A DNA stretch of 64,000 nucleotides from an uncultured Collinsella sp. (GCA_902493985.1 CABURR010000003.1:7386-71385), one strand, 5' to 3'; positions 24,405-33,299 are shown, numbered from the stretch's first letter. Notes: a model not told the origin generated them from the sequence alone. Translations and numbers: made by a program.

Positions 24405-26489
24405 ATGGATACTACCGATAGCGCCTATGGCGACAAACTCATCCGTCTCGATACGTTCGACACCGCCGTGGCGGTCGACCCCAGTGCCGAGGACGACGCC
24501 AAGCGTCGGTTTATGACGCTTATTCTCCAGACGGCCCACCGCAACAACGGCAACATCGGGCACGTGCTTCGCGCGACCAACACAAGCGGCGAGGTCTTTG
24601 CCGTCAAGCTACTCAAGGACAACGCCATCCTTTCCGGCCAAGCCCCCGACCGCTCCGCCGAGCAATCGGCAGCGCACCTGGCCAACACCGCTGCGCTGTT
24701 CGAGGAGTACCGTCATCTGTGTACCGTCTCGCACCTGCGCGGATTTCCGCGCGTCTATGGCTACGGATCGTGCGAGGATGACCCGCTCATCCTCATGGAG
24801 TGGGTCGAGGGCACCTCACTCAAGCAGGCGCTGCCCCTGCTTCCTCACGACGCCTCGGGCGGGCTGACCACCCAGATGGTCGCCGCCGTCGGAAACGCCG
24901 TGCTTCGTGCGCTCTTGATGACCCAAGGCCTCGTAAATCCGGTCGTCCATCGCGACCTGTCGCCCGCCAACATTATGTTCCGTACCACCAGTCGAACGCT
25001 CGAGCAGCAGATCGTCGATTGCTCCTTTGACCCCTGCCTCATCGACATGGGCTCCGCGACCATAGCCCTCGGCGATGACACGATCACCCGGCGCGCCGAC
25101 ATCTGGCGCTTTGCCACGCCCGCATACGCCGCGCCCGAGATGCTCACGCAGGATATCGAAGGCATCGCGGCCCTTCGCCGCTCGCCCGCCATCGATGTCT
25201 ACGCGCTTTCGAGCATTCTGTACCAGCTCTACAGCGGTCGCAAGCCGTTCGATGTCGAGTCGACGGGTGCCGCGGCAACCGGCTCGTTCTACCTCAAAAA
25301 GACCAAGACCAAGCCGGCGCCGCTCGAGCCGCGCTGCAAGGACGATGAAGCGCTCGTCCAGATCATCATGAAAGGCATCTCAGTCGAGCAGTGCGATCGT
25401 CCCACCGAGCAGCAGATGCTCGAGGTGCTCTCGGCATACCTCACCGATGCCGAATCCGAGGGCCGCGAAGGCGCAGGAGACGAGGCCGCGATTGATATCG
25501 ATTCTGGCACGCACCTTAAGGTCGACGTCGCCGGCGAGCGCGCGCGAGAGATCCTGGAGCAGGCCCGGCACGATGCCATGACCCGCCGCCGCTTTATTAT
25601 CGGTGGCGTTGTCGCAGCCGTTGCGGGGCTTGGCGTTATCGGGGCGGCAACCCATGGCTTTGGCATCCCCGACTACCTGGACGGCATCCGCGGTTCACTT
25701 GACGACTACACCTGGGATCAGCTGCAGGAGATTTCGCTCAAGATTAAGGCCGCCGAGACCCGTAGCGAGGCACGCGAGATTGCCAAGCGCTATCATCTGC
25801 TCGATGCCGATGGGCATATCCCCTATCCGTGTACCAAGCGCGTGAAACTCACCAACGGGCTGGAGGTCGGCGCGCAGCTTGTGGGCATCCGTCACGATGA
25901 GCTTCTGGACGGGACGGGCAAGGCCGGACTGACGTTTATGTTCGACGCGGGTATTGCCGAGCGCAACGCTGCGGCTGAACCGCCGAGCGCCGGCTGGGCA
26001 GTTTGCGAGCTGCGGGAATGGCTCGACGGCGACGGCCTTAAGCTGCTGCCCAACAAGTTGCGCGCGCTCATCAAATCTGTCAAAAAGGTCTCGAATAACG
26101 CTGGCGCCGCCAACAGTGCATCGTGTCTGAGCGAGTTGCCCGCAACCCTTTGGCTGCCCGCCATGGTCGAGCTGTGCGGTACGCAACCGCCCGATTCGTT
26201 TGCCAAGGACTATCACTACCTGGCAGAAATCTACAACGGCGAGGGCAAGGAGTATCAGCTCTTCCGCGAGCTCAAGGTGAGCCCGTATTCCACGAACGAG
26301 ACGATGGTCCGCCAGTGGAAGGGCAAGGACACCTGCTGGTGGGAGCGCACGGTGAGCCCCGACTCATCGGAGACCGAAGGCACGCTCTACATAAACCGTG
26401 TGGGCCACGACGGCGACGTCTTTACGTACGCAACGCCTGCGGAAAAGCCAAACAAGCTAACCTGTGTGATTCCCGGGTTCTGTATCTAG
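24405..26489 (+). CDS. Membrane Ser/Thr protein kinase with DUF6273-like C-terminal domain
   Basis: A 694-residue protein. Residues about 30-330 are a eukaryotic-type kinase: VFAVKLL (ATP lysine, about 66), VVHRDLSPANIMF (catalytic loop, about 180), LIDMGSA in place of DFG, and TPAYAAPE (activation segment end, about 243). After a charged stretch comes RRRFIIGGVVAAVAGLGVIG (about 395), a single membrane segment, then an outer domain rich in W and LR motifs (WAVCELREWL, LWLPAMVEL) resembling DUF6273. Start ATG at 24405 with AAAGGA. The DMG variant keeps the metal-binding Asp. The kinase presumably senses outside with the C-terminal domain and phosphorylates the neighbouring FHA partner or its ligands; that link is inference. 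Confidence 0.88.
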   Translation: MDTTDSAYGDKLIRLDTFDTAVAVDPSAEDDAKRRFMTLILQTAHRNNGNIGHVLRATNTSGEVFAVKLLKDNAILSGQAPDRSAEQSAAHLANTAALFEEYRHLCTVSHLRGFPRVYGYGSCEDDPLILMEWVEGTSLKQALPLLPHDASGGLTTQMVAAVGNAVLRALLMTQGLVNPVVHRDLSPANIMFRTTSRTLEQQIVDCSFDPCLIDMGSATIALGDDTITRRADIWRFATPAYAAPEMLTQDIEGIAALRRSPAIDVYALSSILYQLYSGRKPFDVESTGAAATGSFYLKKTKTKPAPLEPRCKDDEALVQIIMKGISVEQCDRPTEQQMLEVLSAYLTDAESEGREGAGDEAAIDIDSGTHLKVDVAGERAREILEQARHDAMTRRRFIIGGVVAAVAGLGVIGAATHGFGIPDYLDGIRGSLDDYTWDQLQEISLKIKAAETRSEAREIAKRYHLLDADGHIPYPCTKRVKLTNGLEVGAQLVGIRHDELLDGTGKAGLTFMFDAGIAERNAAAEPPSAGWAVCELREWLDGDGLKLLPNKLRALIKSVKKVSNNAGAANSASCLSELPATLWLPAMVELCGTQPPDSFAKDYHYLAEIYNGEGKEYQLFRELKVSPYSTNETMVRQWKGKDTCWWERTVSPDSSETEGTLYINRVGHDGDVFTYATPAEKPNKLTCVIPGFCI

Positions 26490-26530
26490 GCGGCGGGCGT
26501 CTTGCCGTGACGGGACCCCTCCCCGGCAGT

Positions 26531-26589
26531 TGTCTCGATTTGTAACACTAGCTCGGCAGATACAGGTCTAGATGCTACAGAACGAGACA
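26531..26589. repeat. 59-bp palindromic repeat, copy C
   Basis: Left arm TGTCTCGATTTGTAACA, right arm 26573-26589 with two changes, 25-base loop. First of three tandem copies right after the kinase gene. Confidence 0.8.
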
Positions 26590-26610
26590 AACCCCAATCC
26601 CGCGAGACAA

Positions 26611-26669
26611 CATCTCAATCTGTAACAGTAAGGGGTCAAAAACCTCTCTAGATGTTACAGATCAAGACA
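26611..26669. repeat. 59-bp palindromic repeat, copy D
   Basis: Arms 26611-26627 and 26653-26669, 25-base loop; starts 80 bases after copy C. Confidence 0.85.
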
Positions 26670-26691
26670 TTTGAGTTGGCCACGGACGGTC

Positions 26692-26750
26692 TGTCTCGAT
26701 CTGTAACAGTTATTCGACAAAATCGGGTCTAGTTGTTACAGATTGAGACA
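26692..26750. repeat. 59-bp palindromic repeat, copy E
   Basis: Arms TGTCTCGATCTGTAACA (26692-26708) and TGTTACAGATTGAGACA (26734-26750), 25-base loop; starts 81 bases after copy D. The gap 26490-26902 holds these copies and the copA promoter. Confidence 0.85.
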
Positions 26751-26824
26751 TTAGACCGGCTACGGCCCGCCGACCTGGCCATCAGCTCAACCAATAACGA
26801 AATGTCATACATTTCAATCTCCAC

Positions 26825-26855
26825 TGGACACCCCCAGGGGGTATGGGTGTATAGT
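26825..26855 (+). promoter_or_regulatory. copA promoter with CsoR-type operator
   Basis: A -35-like TGGACA (26825-26830) and -10-like TATAGT (26850-26855) are separated by 19 bases filled by CCCCCAGGGGGTATGGGTG. The C-run/G-run palindrome followed by TATGGGTG matches known CsoR operators, and a csoR gene lies downstream at 29656. Long spacing plus an operator between the boxes indicates repression released by Cu(I). Confidence 0.7.
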
Positions 26856-26902
26856 ATCAGCAGGTTAACAATTCCAACACCGAACCACAGAAAGGAGAAG
26901 CC

Positions 26903-29242
26903 ATGGCTCAAGATAAGTTTGACGTGGGCGGCATGACGTGCGCGGCGTGCCAAGCGCACGTGGACCGTGCCGTCAGCAAACTCGACGGCGTCCAAAGTGT
27001 CGCGGTCAATCTGCTCGCCGGCTCTATGCTGGTGGACTACGACCCTGCGCAGGTCTCCCCCGACGACATTTGCACCGCTGTCGACCGCGCGGGCTACTCG
27101 GCCTCGCCCGTCAGCACGGGCATCGACGCCTCCCAAAACGGCAGTACGCAAGCCAGGTCCGGCACCGCCCATATGGAGTCGCCCACCAAAAAGCTGGAGG
27201 CCGCCGCCTCCGCCATGCGCACCCGCCTCATCGTCTCGATCGTATTCCTCATCCCACTGTTCTACATAGGCATGGGGCACATGCTCGGTTGGCCACTGCC
27301 CGGCGTCTTCACCGACCACACCCACAGCATGACGTTCGCGCTCACCGAGCTCGTCCTGCTCATTCCCATCGTCTACGTCAACGACGCATACTTTATCAAC
27401 GGGTTTAAATCGCTTGCGCACGGCGCGCCTACCATGGACGCCCTTATTGCCGTGGGCGCCACTGCTTCCATCGCCTGGTCGCTCTACGCCATGTTCATCA
27501 TGGCCGACCAGCTAGCCGCGGGTCAGGTCCACGAGGCCATGATGACGGGCATGGACAACCTGTATTTTGAGAGCGCCGGCACAATCCTGTCGCTCGTCAC
27601 CGTGGGCAAATATCTCGAGACACGCAGCAAATCCAAGACCGGCGGCGCCATCGAGGCGCTCATCGACTTGGCGCCCAAGACCGCGACCGTCGTGGCAGAG
27701 GACGGCACCGAAACCACCGTCGATGTCGACGCCATCCTTCCCGGCCAGGTCCTGCGCGTGCGCCCCGGCGAGTCCATCCCCGTCGATGGCGTGGTGCTCG
27801 AGGGCAGCTCGGCCGTGGACGAGAGCGCGCTCACCGGCGAGTCCATCCCCGTGGAGAAGACCGCCGGCGACACTGTCAATGCGGTCACGGTCAACCGCAC
27901 GGGCTCGTTTACCTTCCGCGCCACGCGTGTGGGCGCCGACACGTCGCTCGCCAAGATTATCCAGCTCGTCGAGGACGCCAACGCCACCAAGGCGCCCATC
28001 GCCCGCATGGCCGACAAGGTCGCCGGCGTGTTCGTGCCCGTAGTATTCGCGATCTCGGCCGTGACCTTTGTGGCGTGGATGGTGCTGACCGGAAGCGTCA
28101 ACGAAGCGCTTACCTCCGCCGTCGCCGTGCTGGTGATCAGCTGCCCGTGCGCGCTGGGCCTGGCCACGCCCGTCGCCATTATGGTCGGCACCGGCAAGGG
28201 CGCCGAGATGGGCATTCTCTTTAAGAGCGCCGAGGCGCTGGAGAACCTGCGCAGCGTGGGCACCGTGGTGCTCGATAAGACGGGCACGGTCACCCGCGGC
28301 AAGCCTGCCGTGACCGATATCGTGGTAGCCACGCGCGCTGACGGCTCGCCCGCCATGAGCGAAAAGGCGCTGCTCAAGTTGGCCGCCGCGCTGGAACGCT
28401 CAAGCGAGCACCCGCTGGCCGAGGCGATTATGGCCGAGTGCGAGACACGCGGGATCGTCGCGCGCATGGTCGAGGACTTTGCCGCCGTGCCCGGACGAGG
28501 CGTTACGGCGCGCGAGGGGCAAAACGCCATTGCAGCCGGCAACGTACGCCTGATGGACGAGCTGGGCGTTACCGTGCCCGCGGGTCTTGCCGAACAATTT
28601 GCCGCCGAGGGCAAGACGCCGCTGTTCTTTGCCAAGAACGGCGAGCTTGCCGGCACCATTGCCGTGGCTGACGAGGTCAAGGAGACGAGCGCCGGGGCCA
28701 TCGCCGCACTGCGCTCGCTTGGCGTCGACGTGCGCATGCTCACCGGCGACAACCGCGTGACGGCCGAGGCCATCGCCCGCCGCGTGGGACTGAACAGCAA
28801 GCAGGTCATCGCCGACGTCCTCCCCGCCGACAAGGAACGCCACGTGCGCGAGCTGCAGGATGCGGGCAGCATGGTTGCCATGGTGGGCGACGGCATCAAC
28901 GACTCCCCCGCCCTGGCGCGCGCCGACGTGGGCCTTGCCATCGGCACCGGCGCAGACATCGCCAAGGAGGGCGCCGACGTGGTACTCATGCGCAGCGACC
29001 TCATGGACGTCGCCCGCGCCATCGAGCTTTCGCGCGCCACGATCCGCAACATCAAGCAGGACCTGTTCTGGGCGCTGTTCTACAACGGCATCGGCATTCC
29101 GCTGGCGGCGGGCGTGTTCTTCCCGCTCACTGGGTGGCAGCTCTCGCCGATGTTTGGCGCCGCGGCGATGAGCCTGTCGAGCGTCTGCGTCGTGTCCAAT
29201 GCCCTGCGCTTAAAATCCTTTATGCCTAAAGTGGCAAAATAG
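26903..29242 (+). CDS. copA: Cu(I)-exporting P1B-type ATPase
   Basis: A 779-residue P-type ATPase. One N-terminal heavy-metal domain (GGMTCAACQAHV, Cys13 and Cys16), about eight membrane segments, the intramembrane SCPCALGLATP motif (Cu(I) site), the phosphorylated Asp in VLDKTGTVT, the SEHPLAEAI nucleotide-domain motif and GDGINDSPAL. This combination is diagnostic for CopA, which pumps Cu(I) out of the cytoplasm. Start ATG at 26903 with GAAAGGAG. First gene of copA-copZ-csoR, behind a CsoR-type operator. Ag(I) is a likely second substrate, by family knowledge. Confidence 0.97.
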   Translation: MAQDKFDVGGMTCAACQAHVDRAVSKLDGVQSVAVNLLAGSMLVDYDPAQVSPDDICTAVDRAGYSASPVSTGIDASQNGSTQARSGTAHMESPTKKLEAAASAMRTRLIVSIVFLIPLFYIGMGHMLGWPLPGVFTDHTHSMTFALTELVLLIPIVYVNDAYFINGFKSLAHGAPTMDALIAVGATASIAWSLYAMFIMADQLAAGQVHEAMMTGMDNLYFESAGTILSLVTVGKYLETRSKSKTGGAIEALIDLAPKTATVVAEDGTETTVDVDAILPGQVLRVRPGESIPVDGVVLEGSSAVDESALTGESIPVEKTAGDTVNAVTVNRTGSFTFRATRVGADTSLAKIIQLVEDANATKAPIARMADKVAGVFVPVVFAISAVTFVAWMVLTGSVNEALTSAVAVLVISCPCALGLATPVAIMVGTGKGAEMGILFKSAEALENLRSVGTVVLDKTGTVTRGKPAVTDIVVATRADGSPAMSEKALLKLAAALERSSEHPLAEAIMAECETRGIVARMVEDFAAVPGRGVTAREGQNAIAAGNVRLMDELGVTVPAGLAEQFAAEGKTPLFFAKNGELAGTIAVADEVKETSAGAIAALRSLGVDVRMLTGDNRVTAEAIARRVGLNSKQVIADVLPADKERHVRELQDAGSMVAMVGDGINDSPALARADVGLAIGTGADIAKEGADVVLMRSDLMDVARAIELSRATIRNIKQDLFWALFYNGIGIPLAAGVFFPLTGWQLSPMFGAAAMSLSSVCVVSNALRLKSFMPKVAK

Positions 29243-29389
29243 GATCACTATTACGTTCATTTAGAACGGGTTTTCCAGGTACCCGAGATTGACCTGAAAG
29301 AGGAGCGACGCGTGCTTTGGTACGCGAGCGACGGTTTGAAGGTCAAGGTCGGGTGCCTGGGAAAGCCGACACAACAGAGAGGAATACCC

Positions 29390-29611
29390 ATGCGTTACAC
29401 GATCAAGACTTCCGGCCTTATGTGCGGCCACTGCGATGCCACCGTCGAGACGGCGCTGCTCAACGTGGCCGGCGTGACCGACGCCGACGCCGATCACGAG
29501 ACCCAGACCGTCCAGGTTGAGTGCGCCGACACCGTAACCGCCGAGCAACTCGCCGCCGCTGTCGAGGCCGCGGGCGAGAAATTCCACGCCCTGTCTGTGA
29601 CCGCCGCGTAG
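29390..29611 (+). CDS. copZ: Copper chaperone, HMA domain
   Basis: A 73-residue single heavy-metal-associated domain: MRYTIKTSGLMCGHCDATVE with the Cu-binding pair Cys12 and Cys15, followed by the usual beta-alpha-beta pattern. Start ATG at 29390, with AGAGAGGAA upstream; an upstream in-frame ATG adds non-homologous sequence. It probably hands Cu(I) to CopA or to CsoR. The 147-base gap after copA shows no obvious terminator. Confidence 0.88.
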   Translation: MRYTIKTSGLMCGHCDATVETALLNVAGVTDADADHETQTVQVECADTVTAEQLAAAVEAAGEKFHALSVTAA

Positions 29612-29655
29612 CGACCTGAACGCACCCCTCCCCCGACCAGAAACGAGGACCCGCC

Positions 29656-29928
29656 ATGATGGCAGACCATAAATCGGTGACCCGTATGCTCAAGACGGCA
29701 CGCGGACAGATCGACGGCATCCTGCGAATGGTCGAGGAGGACCGTTACTGCGTCGACATCTCCACGCAGCTCATGGCAACACAGGCGCTCCTCGCGCGCA
29801 TTAACGCCGACGTGCTCAAGGCGCATATCGAGGGCTGCGTGACTTCGGCAATCGAATCGGGCGACGAAGACCTCAAAGCCGCCAAGCTCGCCGAAATCGA
29901 ACGCGTCGTCGACAAGCTCTCCAAGTAA
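29656..29928 (+). CDS. csoR: CsoR copper-sensing repressor
   Basis: A 90-residue all-helical protein of the CsoR/RcnR family. The Cu(I) ligands are all present: Cys32 (RYCVDIS), His57 and Cys61 (KAHIEGC). N-terminal RMLKTARGQIDGILRMVEEDR is the DNA-binding helix. Cu(I) binding releases the repressor from DNA. It follows copZ by 44 bases; its target is most likely the operator at 26825-26855 upstream of copA. Confidence 0.95.
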   Translation: MMADHKSVTRMLKTARGQIDGILRMVEEDRYCVDISTQLMATQALLARINADVLKAHIEGCVTSAIESGDEDLKAAKLAEIERVVDKLSK

Positions 29929-29972
29929 TTGGGGCATTGGGGACAGACTTCTTTGCACCGTCTTGGTATTCC

Positions 29973-30019
29973 GGGGACAGGTATGTTTGCACCACATTGG
30001 TGCAGATTAACCTGTCCCC
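29973..30019. repeat. Imperfect 21-bp inverted repeat after csoR
   Basis: GGGGACAGG...TTTGCACC (29973-29993) faces GGTGCA...AACCTGTCCCC (29999-30019) with a 5-base loop. It follows the csoR stop and may terminate that operon, though no T-run follows. Confidence 0.5.
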
Positions 30020-30074
30020 CTTGCTCTAAATCGGGTATAAAGGCGTGCAGCATATCGAACGAAAGGCAATTTGC

Positions 30075-30548
30075 ATGAATGACTTTATGAAGGGTCGCAA
30101 TGGTGCCGATGAACTCACCATCGTGATGGGTTTTGCCGGCATCGTCATCGCGATGATCGGATCGATAGCCCGCATCCAGTGGCTCAGCTGGATTGCCATC
30201 GCCGTAATCGTGATTGGCGTGCTGCGCGGCCTGTCCAAAAATATCGACGCACGTCACAAGGAGAACGAGGCCTTTGTCGCCGCGACTGCAAACGTACCCG
30301 GCTTGGGCAAGTTTGTAGCTAGCTTGGGCGGCGGAGCTGCAGCGGCCAACGCCTCGCGCGCAGCCGGTACTAGCAAGGAAGACTTTGAACGTGCCAAGCG
30401 CACAGCCAAGAAGATGTGGAAGGGCCGCAAGACCACGGCCTATCTCAAGTGCCCCAACTGCGGCCAGATGCTCTCCGTTCCCAAGGGCAAAGGCAAGATC
30501 CGCGTCACCTGCCCCAAGTGCCATGCCAAGATGGAGACGCGCTCATAG
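30075..30548 (+). CDS. Small membrane protein with C-terminal zinc ribbon
   Basis: A 157-residue protein not recognised as a named family. Two hydrophobic segments (about residues 17-33 and 36-54) form a membrane hairpin, followed by an Ala/Gly-rich linker, a basic stretch (KRTAKKMWKGRK) and a zinc ribbon CPNCGQ...CPKCHA near the end. Start ATG at 30075 with GAAAGG; ATG 30045 is a weaker alternative. The cysteine pairs suggest a metal-binding cytoplasmic tail. It stands alone between csoR and a strong terminator. Function unknown. Confidence 0.75.
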   Translation: MNDFMKGRNGADELTIVMGFAGIVIAMIGSIARIQWLSWIAIAVIVIGVLRGLSKNIDARHKENEAFVAATANVPGLGKFVASLGGGAAAANASRAAGTSKEDFERAKRTAKKMWKGRKTTAYLKCPNCGQMLSVPKGKGKIRVTCPKCHAKMETRS

Positions 30549-30569
30549 CCGCCATACCATGGGACAAAT

Positions 30570-30606
30570 AAAAGCCGAGGCCTCGCACTGGGACCTCGGC
30601 TTTTTC
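30570..30606 (+). terminator. Terminator after the zinc-ribbon protein gene
   Basis: AAAGCCGAGG pairs with CCTCGGCTTT, then a T-run; the stem also has an A-run on the other side, so it can act in both directions. Confidence 0.85.
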
Positions 30607-30612
30607 TGATTA

Positions 30613-30637
30613 TGACAAAAGGATTGTCCCTTTGTCG
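30613..30637. repeat. 25-bp hairpin repeat, copy 2 (TGACAAAAGG type)
   Basis: Second member of the element seen at 3414-3438, same length and same trailing CATC-like sequence, 18 bases past the amidohydrolase stop; two mismatches in the stem. Confidence 0.55.
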
Positions 30638-30655
30638 CATCGCCATATCGCGCGC

Positions 30656-32026
30656 TTACGCCACGCCATCGCGGGCAAGCTCCTCGGCCAACGCCTCGGC
30701 AGGCATGGCCATAATCGCGTCGAGCTCGGCGTCCACCTCGGGAATACGCTTCACCTTGAGCTTGCGCACCAGATCACCGCGACACATCACGTGCGTCGGC
30801 TCACACAGTGCGCACAGGTCATCGAGCGGATTCTTGCGCGTCACCAGGATATCGGCGGCCTTGCCGCACTCGATTGTGCCGGTCTCGCCGCCCAACCCCA
30901 GTAGCTCGGCATTGACCTGCGTGGCCGTATGCAGCGCGAAGGCGTTGCCCACGCCGACATACTTGGCAAAATAGGCCACCTCACGCCACATGTCGTACTG
31001 CGTCACGAACGGGCAGCTCGAGTCCGTGCCAAGGCCCACCTTAACGCCAGCTTCCAGTGCGGCACGGGCGCTCTCGATGATGCCCGAGCACACGATGTCG
31101 CCGTTCTTCTTTTGCGTATCGGTAGAATGGGTCTTTTTCGGGTCGAGCAATACAAACGGCAGCGCCGGGCTGATAGTGCAGGTCACACTCGGCGCACGCC
31201 CCTCGAGCTGTGTGCCCGCGGCGCCACGATACAGCTCCAAGATTTCGGGTGTCAACGGAGCGCCGTGCTCAATCGTGTCAACGCCGGCCTCAAGCGCGGC
31301 CTTCACGCCCTCGGTACTCTCGACATGGGCCATAACCGGAAGGCCCATATCGTGCGCCGCCTTGCATGCCGCCGCGGCAACCTCCACCGGCATACGCAGC
31401 ACGCCCGGCTCGCCCACCTCGGTCGCATCGAACACGCCGCCCGTCACGAACAGCTTAATGACGTCGGCACCGCGCGCATACAGGTCGCGCACCTGTTCGG
31501 CTGCCTCGGCGGGACTGTTGGCCACCTGGGCGAACAGGCCCGCACCATGGCCGCCCGGCACCGTGACGCCCGTTCCCGGCGCCACCAGGCGAGGACCTTG
31601 ATACTTGCCGGCATCGATAGCATCGCGCACGGCCAGATCGGCAAACAGCGGGTCGCCCGCGCCGCGCACCGTGGTCACGCCGCTTGCCAGCTGCTGCTGA
31701 GCGCTGCCCTTGAGGATATGGCGCACGATGGCGCGCCCCACGGGATTATCGAGCTTCTTCATCAGCGCGCCCGCATCGCCCGCCGAAACCGGTTTGCCCG
31801 AACCGCACAGATGCACATGCATATTGATGAGGCCCGGCATGAGATACGCCCCTGCCAGGTCGATGACCTCGGCGCCCGCCGGCGCCTGCGCCACAGCACT
31901 CGGCCCCATCCATGTGATGACACCGCGCTCAACGGCCACGGCCATGTCGGGCTGCGGCTCCATATGTTCCGAACCATCCAGGACGGTCGCATTGATAAAC
32001 AACGCGGAACGATCGGCAGACGCCAT
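30656..32026 (-). CDS. Metal-dependent amidohydrolase (imidazolonepropionase/prolidase-like)
   Basis: A 456-residue amidohydrolase-superfamily enzyme. Metal ligands in order: NMHVHL (HxH), the carboxylated-lysine strand VIKLFVTGG, MAHVES (His), DTIEHGAPL (His), and GTDSSCPF (Asp). The N-terminal beta domain starts LFINATVLDG. It hydrolyses an amide or related bond, but the substrate (peptide, cyclic imide or similar) cannot be told. Start ATG at 32026 has GGAGGAGCTC upstream. No signal peptide, so cytoplasmic. Single-gene unit. Confidence 0.88.
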   Translation of the reverse strand: MASADRSALFINATVLDGSEHMEPQPDMAVAVERGVITWMGPSAVAQAPAGAEVIDLAGAYLMPGLINMHVHLCGSGKPVSAGDAGALMKKLDNPVGRAIVRHILKGSAQQQLASGVTTVRGAGDPLFADLAVRDAIDAGKYQGPRLVAPGTGVTVPGGHGAGLFAQVANSPAEAAEQVRDLYARGADVIKLFVTGGVFDATEVGEPGVLRMPVEVAAAACKAAHDMGLPVMAHVESTEGVKAALEAGVDTIEHGAPLTPEILELYRGAAGTQLEGRAPSVTCTISPALPFVLLDPKKTHSTDTQKKNGDIVCSGIIESARAALEAGVKVGLGTDSSCPFVTQYDMWREVAYFAKYVGVGNAFALHTATQVNAELLGLGGETGTIECGKAADILVTRKNPLDDLCALCEPTHVMCRGDLVRKLKVKRIPEVDAELDAIMAMPAEALAEELARDGVA

Positions 32027-32173
32027 ATCGAGCTCCTCCCTCACGATTAACTTGTACATCTGTCCATTATCACCTAGTCCAACAGGGTAGCTACGGACAT
32101 ATCGGCTAACGGAGGGAAGACGACATGCAAACAGATGGAGCCGAGCAACTCCACAGGCAAGGCGCCAGACAAA

Positions 32174-32232
32174 CATCTCAATCTGTAACAGTTACGGAGC
32201 AAAACCACCCCAGCACGTTTCAAATCGAGACA
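32174..32232. repeat. 59-bp palindromic repeat, copy F (degenerate)
   Basis: Left arm 32174-32190 is intact; right arm 32216-32232 has lost several pairs. Loop 25 bases. It lies between two minus-strand genes. Confidence 0.7.
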
Positions 32233-32255
32233 TTAGGCCGTCGGTCCAACGTCCC

Positions 32256-32963
32256 CTACTCCCATTCCTGCTCGTAGATGTTGAGCGACTTCACGTAGCG
32301 CCCCTGGGCGCCCATGATGTCGCGGACCAGACGCAGGTAGAAGCTGATGCGCGAGGTGTCAAAACCATCTTCCAAATCCTCTGGATGCACCGCACCCGGC
32401 CCATCGACCGCCGTGTCGCACAGGCGTGCAACGTCATACAGATAGAGCTGTCCCGCCGTCAGCCAGACATCGTCGACGCAGGCGAGGCGCACCGCAATCG
32501 CGCCGTCGCTCCAATGCTCCTTTTGCACGATATGCGGGTCGTAGACATCAAAGCGACGGTCGGTGCGCGTATCCTTCAGCGCAACCATGCCAGTCGCGGG
32601 ATCCTTGTCCAAAATGCCAAAGCGCGAGAAATACTGTGTGTCGCGAATCTGCCCGAGCCGCTCGAGAGAAACAGGCGAAAGCGAAGCCGGGGGCTCGTCA
32701 ACATACAGTTCAAGCAGCGTCGCACCATGGCGATAGGGGCGCTCAAAGAGCAGCCAATCGGTAAATGCCATGTTATAAGCCATGATTTCGTTTTGCGAAG
32801 GCTCGGCACAATAGCTCAGCCACGGATCGACAATGATCTCGAACTGCTCGCGCGCCGGCTCCAAGAACTGGAACTTCCGCAGCATCCAAAAATGGGCCAT
32901 GTCGGCAATATCGTTGCCGACGGCTTCGGCTAGCTGCGCCCGGTCTAAAACGTGGTCAGTCAT
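32256..32963 (-). CDS. Hypothetical cytoplasmic protein
   Basis: A 235-residue acidic protein (W, Y and D rich) with no membrane segment or signal and no recognised family. It begins MTDHVLDRAQLAEAVGNDIA and includes a stretch (FERPYRHGATLLELYVDEPP) that looks well conserved in style but is not identified. It stands alone. Its leader can fold so that the Shine-Dalgarno GAGGAGG (32969-32975) is paired, so translation is probably controlled. Length and codon use are typical of the surrounding genes, so it is almost certainly real. Confidence 0.7.
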   Translation of the reverse strand: MTDHVLDRAQLAEAVGNDIADMAHFWMLRKFQFLEPAREQFEIIVDPWLSYCAEPSQNEIMAYNMAFTDWLLFERPYRHGATLLELYVDEPPASLSPVSLERLGQIRDTQYFSRFGILDKDPATGMVALKDTRTDRRFDVYDPHIVQKEHWSDGAIAVRLACVDDVWLTAGQLYLYDVARLCDTAVDGPGAVHPEDLEDGFDTSRISFYLRLVRDIMGAQGRYVKSLNIYEQEWE

Positions 32964-32968
32964 GGCAT

Positions 32969-33010
32969 CCTCCTCAAACTGATGGACCTCAGTTTGAGCT
33001 TACGAGGAGG
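32969..33010 (-). promoter_or_regulatory. Leader hairpin hiding the ribosome site of the hypothetical gene
   Basis: On the minus strand CTCAAACTGA (32998-32989) pairs perfectly with TCAGTTTGAG (32982-32973), and an upstream CCTCCTC (33010-33004) is complementary to the Shine-Dalgarno GAGGAGG (32975-32969) six bases before the ATG. The rest of the gap 33011-33258 shows no gene. Confidence 0.6.
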
Positions 33011-33258
33011 GTGGGCAGCCACGACCAGCGCGGGCAAAATAGGCCTCCGGCTGCAAACCAGATGCTGACCAAACACTTGACGGAATGCTTGACCGAATAC
33101 GCGCACTGGAACAAAGCCGCAGGTAGGCATAGACAGCCAACCCGCCTTTTCGAGCCAAGCGTCCACAGCCGCCACAGAAACAACAGAGCACCGCAGCCCA
33201 AAAAGTCGACGAACGAACACCCCCACGTCGGCAAACGAGCAAATCGCTCGCAAAGAGT

Positions 33259-33299
33259 GTCCCCAACGACTAGACAAAAAATGACTAGTCATTGGGGAC
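33259..33299 (-). terminator. Hairpin after gltD
   Basis: A 15-bp stem with one mismatch (33259-33273 with 33285-33299) and a loop of 11 bases, 18 bases past the gltD stop. No T-run after the stem on the minus strand, but T6 lies in the loop; probable terminator. Confidence 0.5.

Noticed and set aside
26531..26750. Possible CRISPR array in copies C-E
   Set aside because: Units are palindromes with 25-base loops and 21-22 base gaps, three copies only, and the same unit occurs singly elsewhere.
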